DNA from: Hyphomicrobiales bacterium
GTDB taxonomy: Bacteria > Pseudomonadota > Alphaproteobacteria > Rhizobiales > Aestuariivirgaceae
Reading direction: 5' to 3'
Assembly (NCBI GenBank): GCA_016710435.1
Contig: JADJVV010000037.1
Coordinates: 1 to 9,246 of the forward strand
Length of the DNA: 9,246 nt
Position numbers and translations under genes: made by a program. Below are positions 1 through 5,995 of this stretch, piece by piece. The notes below the pieces were generated by a model that did not search any database, had not been told where the DNA came from, and was given only the letters and a program-made list of their open reading frames with translations. How positions within the stretch are numbered: the stretch's first letter is position 1; every line of letters starts with the position of its first letter.

Positions 1-1649
1 ATGCCAAGAGCATTTGCCCCGAAGGTAGAGGCCGCGCCTATCTGGTTGCCCTGGATAGAGAAGTTTCCTACGTTTGCACCAATCACGATGCCGGTACTGG
101 CGTTGCCACCAATCGAGTTGTCATGAATTTGACATCCTGGAATGGTTGCATTTGCTGCAATTGCAATGCCGCTGGCAAGGTTGCTGTGCATTTCGTTCAA
201 CCCGACGAGCTTTAGGTCGCGCACTGATCCCGCGACCAAAACTCCAGACCCTCCATTACTGCTGAACCAGCACTGGTTTGCGCGAACGCCGGTTATAAGG
301 TTCGCGGCAGCGGTGCCGTCAAGGCTCATTCCACTGCCAGAACTACTATCGCACCACACACGGTCAAGAGTAACGTGGGAGACTATCGACCCTGCAGGCG
401 GCGCTATGTAAATTGGCGTCCCCGCGCCTGTAATTTGGCAGCTCTCGATATTAATCGCGACCCCGCCAGTAATTTGGATGCCCGCAAAACAATTGTCTGC
501 CGAAACGGTAGAACCAAGGCGCAGGATATTGACGTTAGAAATGCTCCTAATCTCGCCCGTGCCGCCAAGGTAAAGGCCGATGCCGGTAAGCAATGCGATG
601 TCGTCGAACTGGCAATCGCTGACGGTGCATTTGGCCCCACCCGCGGTAGATGCCGCACCCATCAATACGCCTGAATGAACCGCGCTCGTGTAGCAGTCCG
701 CAACCGTCACAGTGTAGGCAGTCGGGTTATAGACGAAATAGCCGCTAGTGGCCGCGCCGTAGTTAAACGCGCCTAAATTCCGGATGACGACATTGCCAAC
801 CGCTGTGATATTGAAGATGTTGAAGTTTTGCGAAGCAAGGTTGATAAACGAGGAAAACCGTCCAGCCCCGAAAATCTCGCTGTTCGCGCGGCTAATCGCT
901 AACGTGCTGCTGATTCTGTAGCCCGAGGCGGTCGGCGGGAAGTAGACCGCATCGTGCGCTGTCAGCGCCGCCTGTATTGCGGCCGTGTCATCCGTCGTGC
1001 CGTCCCCTACTGCGCCGAAGTCCTTCACGCTAACCGTTTCACTCAGCTTGACCTGTACCGTGCGAGCTGTTGCGCCTGTGCCTGATTGCAAAAAGCCGAC
1101 CAACCCAGCCCCGGCACTGGACCCAAATGCCGCGGAGAATGCAGAAGGATCGGACGGCGGGTAGTTTTGCAGACCATCCGCCGCGGCGTTCCAGCCGATG
1201 AGCGAACTCGCCAACGGATTCGGTAGCGCACTGCTGCCCGCCCCGGACGAAATCGGCACCGTGATGGCGCGGTCGGTCTTCTCCTCGACCTGCTGCACCA
1301 GAATAGTCAATTTGTCGAGCGAATCTTCAATCACCTGCGGATACCAGCCTCCACCATTGGTCAGGTCGGTCTGCTGCAGCGACTGCAGCGCAGTCGTGAT
1401 GGTAATTTTGTGACCGGCAGGAGGCGCAACCAGCATCGTGATCGAGCCTCCTGGCGAAACGTTCTGATCCGCGTTGAGGCTGACCGTGTAGTGCGTGGTC
1501 AGCGTCTTGTCCGTCTCCACGCCGCTCGAATCGGTCTGAATGACTCGTAGGTCGACCTGCGTGAAGACCTTAAACGTGAAGGGAAAGATGACGGTTGCGC
1601 CGTTTCCGGCGAAGGGGCCTGCGACGCGGTCATCGGATGAAATCGTCAT
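1..1649 (-). CDS. Tail fibre/tailspike: podoviral adaptor plus pectate-lyase-like beta-helix (3' end outside window)
   Basis: Uninterrupted frame of 549 codons from the ATG at 1649 to the window edge; the C-terminus is missing. Residues 1-135 look like the adaptor that anchors podovirus tail fibres and spikes to the tail: a beta-rich start (AGPFAGNGATVIFPFTFKVF), a Y-T-V-S-L-N-A-D-Q-N segment with P-G-G, then a helical stretch ending DKLTILVQQVEEKTDRAI. A low-complexity Ser/Ala/Gly linker follows. Around residues 206-229 is SVKDFGAVGDGTTDDTAAIQ, the entry motif of the pectate-lyase-3 superfamily, which caps a right-handed beta-helix. The rest is rich in G-I-x-I and N-x-I-x-G type coils, as expected of helix rungs. 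The family binds surface polysaccharide and often cleaves it, so this is the probable receptor-binding protein and possible depolymerase; the substrate cannot be read. ATG 1649 is secure because an in-frame TAG lies three codons upstream (1658-1656). Unlike its neighbours this gene has no frameshift. Confidence 0.9.
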   Translation of the reverse strand, partial: MTISSDDRVAGPFAGNGATVIFPFTFKVFTQVDLRVIQTDSSGVETDKTLTTHYTVSLNADQNVSPGGSITMLVAPPAGHKITITTALQSLQQTDLTNGGGWYPQVIEDSLDKLTILVQQVEEKTDRAITVPISSGAGSSALPNPLASSLIGWNAAADGLQNYPPSDPSAFSAAFGSSAGAGLVGFLQSGTGATARTVQVKLSETVSVKDFGAVGDGTTDDTAAIQAALTAHDAVYFPPTASGYRISSTLAISRANSEIFGAGRFSSFINLASQNFNIFNITAVGNVVIRNLGAFNYGAATSGYFVYNPTAYTVTVADCYTSAVHSGVLMGAASTAGGAKCTVSDCQFDDIALLTGIGLYLGGTGEIRSISNVNILRLGSTVSADNCFAGIQITGGVAINIESCQITGAGTPIYIAPPAGSIVSHVTLDRVWCDSSSGSGMSLDGTAAANLITGVRANQCWFSSNGGSGVLVAGSVRDLKLVGLNEMHSNLASGIAIAANATIPGCQIHDNSIGGNASTGIVIGANVGNFSIQGNQIGAASTFGANALG

Positions 1650-1657
1650 GATAAGCT

Positions 1658-1662
1658 ACCTC
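1658..1662 (-). promoter_or_regulatory. Ribosome binding site of the tailspike gene
   Basis: GAGGT on the minus strand, eight bases before the ATG at 1649. It is the only good Shine-Dalgarno match in the 61-base gap between the giant gene's stop (1711-1713) and the spike. It supports this start and indicates independent initiation rather than coupling. I see no convincing hairpin terminator or promoter in the gap, so the spike is probably on the same transcript as the genes to its right. Confidence 0.65.
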
Positions 1663-1710
1663 GATTCTTGATCGTCAGTTTGCATAATTGTGTTATGGAT
1701 TCCCGGCGCG

Positions 1711-2220
1711 TCAGCGCTTTTCCTGATAGCCGAAGAGCAACGCGGCTGGGTTCTCGGTCTTGCCTTCGCTGAGAGCTTGCGCCCCGGTGACGGAACGATT
1801 GATCTGCGCAGACGGTATGCCGAAGAGGTCGCCGGCAACATTGACGAACGCCTTGCGGAATGCGGTATCGAAATCGCCCTGCACAGCCTGCTCCGCTGCC
1901 TTCTGAACATCTGGAACGGCGCGCAGTCCAGTCGGCCCGGAGTAGTCTAACGATGGCTGTCCCGTCACGATGCGCGACATGTTGCCAAACTCGCGCAAGC
2001 CCACGACGAGCCCCATCCAGAAGTTGAGCATCTCGCCCAGCAGGTTTTTCAGCTTGTCGTCCGGCTCGCCATCGCCCGGCATGATGGCCTGCTTGAGCAG
2101 TGCGGCGAGCACCGGCGGCGCCACGTAGAGCAGCAGATAATCAGATGCCAGTCGCGCGCGCTGCGCCGGCGTATTGGCCGTCATGGTGCGTTCGACGCCG
2201 AGATTCAGCGCCGTATTCAT
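1711..2220 (-). CDS. Giant polyvalent protein, fragment 5: C-terminal end with membrane-like helix
   Basis: Frame of 169 codons from an ATG at 2220, which is probably an internal methionine: the same frame is open upstream and gives TFYTFMNTALNLG, the natural continuation of GGPFVKLF in fragment 4. A hydrophobic helix, YLLLYVAPPVLAALLKQAIM, sits near residues 28-47 and a second nonpolar stretch, MLNFWMGLVVGLREFG, near 64-79. The tail is polar with a VQKAAEQAVQGDFDTAFRKA helix and ends GYQEKR at TGA 1713-1711. In related phage proteins this part closes the large virion protein and resembles polyvalent-protein-associated domains. The hydrophobic segments could interact with the cell envelope during ejection; this is inference. 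A short independent membrane protein starting at 2220 is the alternative, but no convincing ribosome binding site precedes it. Confidence 0.7.
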   Translation of the reverse strand: MNTALNLGVERTMTANTPAQRARLASDYLLLYVAPPVLAALLKQAIMPGDGEPDDKLKNLLGEMLNFWMGLVVGLREFGNMSRIVTGQPSLDYSGPTGLRAVPDVQKAAEQAVQGDFDTAFRKAFVNVAGDLFGIPSAQINRSVTGAQALSEGKTENPAALLFGYQEKR

Positions 2221-2234
2221 GAATGTGTAGAAGG

Positions 2235-3131
2235 TCAGAACAGTTTGACGAACGGCCCGCCGCGCTCGATCGCCGACTGATCCATCACCAACCCGGATCC
2301 TTGGCTGTCCTTCACCGACTGATCGGCCAACGACACAGCACGTGCCTCATCATTTCCTTCGGCCAGCGCCTTGTCGTAGCTGCCCCACCATGTCGGCAGA
2401 TCGACCGTGCGCTGCATCGCCAGCATCATCGAGAAAGCGTAGCGCTCGATCACCTGGCGTACCGTCGCTTGTCCCTGCACCTGGTTGCGCAGCTCGTTGA
2501 GTTCGCGGAAACGGGTGCGACCGCGCTCTTCCATGAATACCGACCTGGCGTTCACTTCGCGCGACAGATCGAACGGCGAGGCCATGAAGCGCGACAGCCC
2601 GCGCAATGCGGCATGCGGCCCGATGCGCACGATCGACTGCGTGAAGCCCAACGGCTGAATCGCCGCGGTCACGACATTGAATCCCAGCCCGGCGATCGAC
2701 ACATTGTGGCGCAGCGTACCGATCAGTCCCTCGAGCGCATGGCGCTCTGCGCTGTCGCCGCGCGCGACAGCTTCGACCCAGTGCTTGATCTGCTGCTTCC
2801 ACTCCGGCCCGTAGTGCTCGCGAATCGCTTGGTCGATGGTGTTCGATCGCAGCAACTTGTTCGCATCGATCAGCCACTCGTGCCACGACAAGTCGTGTAT
2901 CACCTCGTTGACGCCGGAGTACAGGCCGGTCAGCGAGTAGAGGATCGGGCGTCCTTTGACTTCGGCGACGCGCGCCTTGGTGAAGCTGCGCCGCGTGGTG
3001 GCAGAGGTGTAGCCGGCGGCCATCATTTGTTTGGCCACTTCAGCGTCGTCGTGCTGCTCGGCCTGCAGCGTGGCGCGCGGATCGTATCTTGATCGGGTAA
3101 TAACCGCCGCGCAGCGTGAGCGCCTGGCCAT
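2235..3131 (-). CDS. Giant polyvalent protein, fragment 4: conserved C-terminal core
   Basis: Frame of 298 codons; the first 15 residues are out of frame and genuine sequence starts with YDPRATLQAEQHDDAEVAKQ at 3086. It continues with YTSATTRRSFTKARVAEVKG, LYSLTGLYSGVNEVIHDLSW, HEWLIDANKLLRSNTIDQAI and GFNVVTAAIQPLGFTQSIVR. These dense Trp/His/Asn-containing blocks are typical of the most conserved part of phage large polyvalent/ejection proteins; I know of no established enzymatic activity for them. HEWLID and the spaced Asp/Asn/Arg residues could form a folded core. The end, AIERGGPFVKLF, meets a TGA at 2237-2235, while the neighbouring frame carries on as LTFYTFMNTALNLG, so one missing base near here would restore the protein. 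The piece has no start of its own and is not translated separately unless reinitiation occurs. Confidence 0.75.
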   Translation of the reverse strand: MARRSRCAAVITRSRYDPRATLQAEQHDDAEVAKQMMAAGYTSATTRRSFTKARVAEVKGRPILYSLTGLYSGVNEVIHDLSWHEWLIDANKLLRSNTIDQAIREHYGPEWKQQIKHWVEAVARGDSAERHALEGLIGTLRHNVSIAGLGFNVVTAAIQPLGFTQSIVRIGPHAALRGLSRFMASPFDLSREVNARSVFMEERGRTRFRELNELRNQVQGQATVRQVIERYAFSMMLAMQRTVDLPTWWGSYDKALAEGNDEARAVSLADQSVKDSQGSGLVMDQSAIERGGPFVKLF

Positions 3132-3564
3132 CGGCGCTGATGACTGTCAGTTGTTGCGGCGCAATCCATTCCGGCTCGACGCCGTAGACGCGCCGCTCTT
3201 TCTCGCCGATCGCCTCTCGGTAGGTTTCGAAGTGATCCCAGACCTGTTGCACGGCAGCCCATTCCGCCGCGGTCAGCGACTGCAGCACCGGATCGATCGC
3301 ACCACGCGACCAGCCTTCGCCGTCGAGCAGCCGCTGCAGGTTGCCTGCGTTGCCCGCGTTGAGCGCGAGCGCAATTCGCTGTTCCCGGTTCAGGCTGGTC
3401 TTCAGCGTCGGGAAAAACGTTCCCTTGCCTTCCATCCTACCGAGCGCGAGAACCGGCCGCAGTATCTCCGGTAAGCCGCTCGGTCGCCTGTTGGCGCATG
3501 ACAGTTTCCATGTCGGCGCGCTCGTTCGCCGTGCGCAGGAAGTATTCCCACATCGGCCCGCCAT
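3040..3564 (-). CDS. Giant polyvalent protein, fragment 3: short piece between two frameshifts
   Basis: Only bases about 3471-3088 of this 174-codon frame are genuine; residues 1-31 are an out-of-frame reading of fragment 2 and the last dozen (RSARHAAGRAARRR) of fragment 4. The genuine part, about 128 residues, starts EILRPVLALGRMEGKGTFFP and continues with LNREQRIALALNAGNAGN, LTAAEWAAVQQVWDHFETYR and EKERRVYGVEPEW, then ends LRGGYYPIK. This is a strongly patterned region conserved in large podoviral virion proteins: an aligned helix (AEWAAVQQVWDHFETYR) followed by a beta turn GGYYPIKYDP. It joins fragment 4 by removal of one A at 3087, turning K-I-R-S into K-Y-D-P-R. Its function beyond being structural or regulatory within the giant protein is unknown to me. 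As a free-standing gene it is not credible. Confidence 0.7.
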   Translation of the reverse strand: MAGRCGNTSCARRTSAPTWKLSCANRRPSGLPEILRPVLALGRMEGKGTFFPTLKTSLNREQRIALALNAGNAGNLQRLLDGEGWSRGAIDPVLQSLTAAEWAAVQQVWDHFETYREAIGEKERRVYGVEPEWIAPQQLTVISADGQALTLRGGYYPIKIRSARHAAGRAARRR

Positions 3565-5995
3565 CCTTGCCGCCGTCGAGCACGCGGGCGATCGTCGACG
3601 CCTTCAGATGCGCCGCGCCGAACCGTGCGATACCGAGCGCGGCACGGCCCAGCGCAGTAACCGGCGTGCGGGTGTTGGCTTGGCGATCCCCGGCATGCGC
3701 GATGATGCCGGCAGCGATCGCGTCGCGCGCCGTCTCGTAGTCGCGCTGGTCGCGCGCCGTGAGCAACTTGCGCTTGAGCCGGCCCAAGTGCTCGATCTGC
3801 TGCACCGCCTCGACCAAGCCGCGGAACTCTTCGACCGTCATGTCCTTGTAGGACTTGCGCTGCGCCTCGTCGAGCAGCCCAGGCGGCAAATCAGGTTCGA
3901 TACCCTGCGACTGCTGCGATTCGACCCATTGCGCCAGGCTGGCTTTGCGGTCGATCGCCTTGAGCGATTGCTGGCGAAGGTCAAAGCGTTCGAGCAGCGC
4001 GTCTATCTGCTCGCCATAGTCGGCGCCGATCGCCTTGCGCGCGCTCGCCTTGTCGAATTTCTTCAGGTAGCGAATGCCTTGCTCTACGTTGTCGCGCGCA
4101 TCGTATGCCGCCTTCGCCAGATACGCACTCAGCACCGCGTTGCGCTTCTCGGCGGCTGCGGTCTCGATGTCGCCGGTCTTGAATGCCTTCTCGGCTGCCC
4201 GCGCGGCCTTTGACTCTGCAGCCGTGTATTGCCCCGGCTTGAGGTTGCGCACACGCTGGCGGGCGATCGTCTCGGCTGCGAACTGCTTGGCCGCTTCCGG
4301 CACCAGAGGGCGCACGATCGGCCGACCGTTCTTGTCGGTACCTGCCTGCCCGGTCGGATTGGCCGCAGCCGCCAGTGCGTTGTATTCGGTCGTGACGAAA
4401 CGCGCATGCGCGGCGCTCGATACTGCTGCATTGGCGGCATCTTCGAGCGCTTCCGGTGTGGCGAGGTCAGCATGCTCGGTCAGCATCAGTTGGTCGGTCA
4501 GGGCTTCGATGGCAACCTGCGGCTTCTCGGCAGAGAGAAGTGCACGCACCAGCTCGTCACCAGAGGAGAACCCCAGCTGTTCCGCGGCAATGTCAGGATG
4601 CAGGCCATCGTCTGCCGTCATGCGTTGATCGGTCAGGCGCTTCCAGTCGAGTAGCGCATACCTATCGAATCCTTCCGCCGCCTGCCCGCCGTACATGCCG
4701 GCGAGGTCCTCGCGCTTGAGCCGGCCGGCGGGTTCCCCTTCCTCGCCCTTCGCGGTGAGGAACTGCCAGGCCCGATAGATCGGCTGTTCCATCACCTGCC
4801 GGCGCGCTTCGATCATCGTCTCGGCGCGAACCTCCTTTTGTTCGGCCTGCAGCCGCTTGAGTTCCCGCGAGCGAGCGCCAGCGAGCCACTGCATGTCGCG
4901 CAGGCCGCGCACTTCAAGTGTGCTGATCGCCTCCTGCGTAGCCTGCAGCGCCTGGTCGTGGTAGGCCTTGAACGCTTCCGGCGTCATACCGGCCTGCTCT
5001 GCGGTCTGGAACAGCGGCAGCATAGAGCGCGCCATCTGCGTGGTCTGAATCTGCTCAGTCGTGGCGAGCATGCGGTCAATCACGCCGCGCACCTCGTCGG
5101 TGAGTTCTACGCGCATGTTCTTCAGCGACTTGTAGACGTTCAGCATCCAAGCGCGGAATCGCTGGAACAGTCCATGCATCTCGATCGATGGCGACTTTCC
5201 ATCGAAAAGGTAGCGCTCGAAGCCTTCGGCAAATTTCTCGTGGTAGGCGCGCTTTTCTTCGAAGTCGAGCGCGGTCCATTCGGCCATATCCCTGACTCCG
5301 AACCACGCGAGAAGGGTCTGCATGTCCTGCTGCATCTCGACCGGCGCATCGGGGCGCGAGGCGAGGTCGGCGGTCATCTCGAGGAAGAAATGCCCGGTCT
5401 CGTGCAAGAAGGTCGTCAGGTCGGCGCCTTTCAGCAGGACGATCAGGTTTGTATCGGGGCTGAAGCTGCCGCGCTTGTCTTGGCGCAGGATGTTTGGGTT
5501 GTTCGGGTCGTAGTCGCCGTTGTTTCCTATCGCGCCCTTGATCTGCTCGGGGCTCAAGGCGACGTATGATGCGACAGTTATACCGCTAGCATTATCCCAA
5601 ACAACGAATCCGTCAGCGCCAACCTCATCAGCTTTGCGCGCAAGCTCGTCTGCCCATTCCCAAGATGGCAGAAGCTTACCTTCATACAAATGCCAGTCTG
5701 TTGTCGTTGGGCCAACGATAGCCGGCCCGACAACCTCTTCTATTTCTGCTCTGGTCAGAGGTCGTTCGATGCGAACAAACAACGGAAGAACATTCTTCCC
5801 ATACTCTTCCGCGGTGGCTTCGTCCGGCGTAGAAAACACCATGAACTCACGCTCGTTTCGTGAGCCTCGCGTGCCCATTGATGGATCAAATTTCGATATG
5901 GCTACGGCATCCGTCCCGTGATACACCACCAGAGGAACTCCCCCCCCTCGCTCATAGGCTTGCCGGTGTCCGTCACTGCGCTGTTGCCGAACCAT
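3437..5995 (-). CDS. Giant polyvalent protein, fragment 2: ADP-ribosyltransferase-like and HExxH zincin-like domains, helical tail
   Basis: Open frame of 852 codons; only the part after about 5940 is genuine, since the first 16 residues are an out-of-frame reading of fragment 1. Local residues 21-170 form an ART-like domain of the polyvalent-protein type: PLVVYHGTDAVAISKFDPS with the conserved YHGT, then FSTPDEATAEEYG, and the closing signature SPEQIKGAIGNNGDYDPNNP. Such domains transfer ADP-ribose from NAD to host targets. Residues 194-202, TTFLHETGH, carry a zincin metallopeptidase HExxH (bases 5404-5390); YHEKFAEGFERYL at 251-263 is a candidate third-ligand region, followed by a helix ending DEVRGVIDRMLATTEQI. 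Residues 340-850 are mostly helical and charged, possibly coiled coil, with HLGRLKRKLL and LDGGKDGGPMWEYF blocks that I recognise from phage large virion proteins. The frame is lost at 3468-3469, where one extra G separates ATERLT from EILRPVLALG. No substrate can be named for either enzyme. Confidence 0.85.
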   Translation of the reverse strand: MVRQQRSDGHRQAYERGGGVPLVVYHGTDAVAISKFDPSMGTRGSRNEREFMVFSTPDEATAEEYGKNVLPLFVRIERPLTRAEIEEVVGPAIVGPTTTDWHLYEGKLLPSWEWADELARKADEVGADGFVVWDNASGITVASYVALSPEQIKGAIGNNGDYDPNNPNILRQDKRGSFSPDTNLIVLLKGADLTTFLHETGHFFLEMTADLASRPDAPVEMQQDMQTLLAWFGVRDMAEWTALDFEEKRAYHEKFAEGFERYLFDGKSPSIEMHGLFQRFRAWMLNVYKSLKNMRVELTDEVRGVIDRMLATTEQIQTTQMARSMLPLFQTAEQAGMTPEAFKAYHDQALQATQEAISTLEVRGLRDMQWLAGARSRELKRLQAEQKEVRAETMIEARRQVMEQPIYRAWQFLTAKGEEGEPAGRLKREDLAGMYGGQAAEGFDRYALLDWKRLTDQRMTADDGLHPDIAAEQLGFSSGDELVRALLSAEKPQVAIEALTDQLMLTEHADLATPEALEDAANAAVSSAAHARFVTTEYNALAAAANPTGQAGTDKNGRPIVRPLVPEAAKQFAAETIARQRVRNLKPGQYTAAESKAARAAEKAFKTGDIETAAAEKRNAVLSAYLAKAAYDARDNVEQGIRYLKKFDKASARKAIGADYGEQIDALLERFDLRQQSLKAIDRKASLAQWVESQQSQGIEPDLPPGLLDEAQRKSYKDMTVEEFRGLVEAVQQIEHLGRLKRKLLTARDQRDYETARDAIAAGIIAHAGDRQANTRTPVTALGRAALGIARFGAAHLKASTIARVLDGGKDGGPMWEYFLRTANERADMETVMRQQATERLTGDTAAGSRAR

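Noticed and set aside
375..674. Plus-strand open frames of about 60-100 codons opposite the tailspike
   Set aside because: The minus-strand beta-helix frame is continuous here and explains the coding signal.
1650..1710. Possible terminator, promoter or tiny ORF (ATGCAAACTGACGATC...) in the gap before the spike
   Set aside because: No stable GC hairpin followed by T run, no convincing -35/-10 pair, and the nine-residue frame has no ribosome binding site of its own.
2223..3092. 289-codon open frame on the plus strand
   Set aside because: It is antisense to the conserved core of the giant protein, is rich in Arg/His/Leu typical of GC-rich shadow frames, and has no recognisable motif.
3437..3564. 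Programmed ribosomal frameshifting as the explanation for the breaks
   Set aside because: No slippery heptamer or downstream structure is apparent at most sites, and there are about eleven breaks in two genes; indel error or recent mutation is simpler. The G8 tract is the only plausible slippage site.
3341..4213. 290-codon open frame on the plus strand
   Set aside because: Antisense to the helical region of the giant protein; composition is that of a shadow frame and no family is recognisable.
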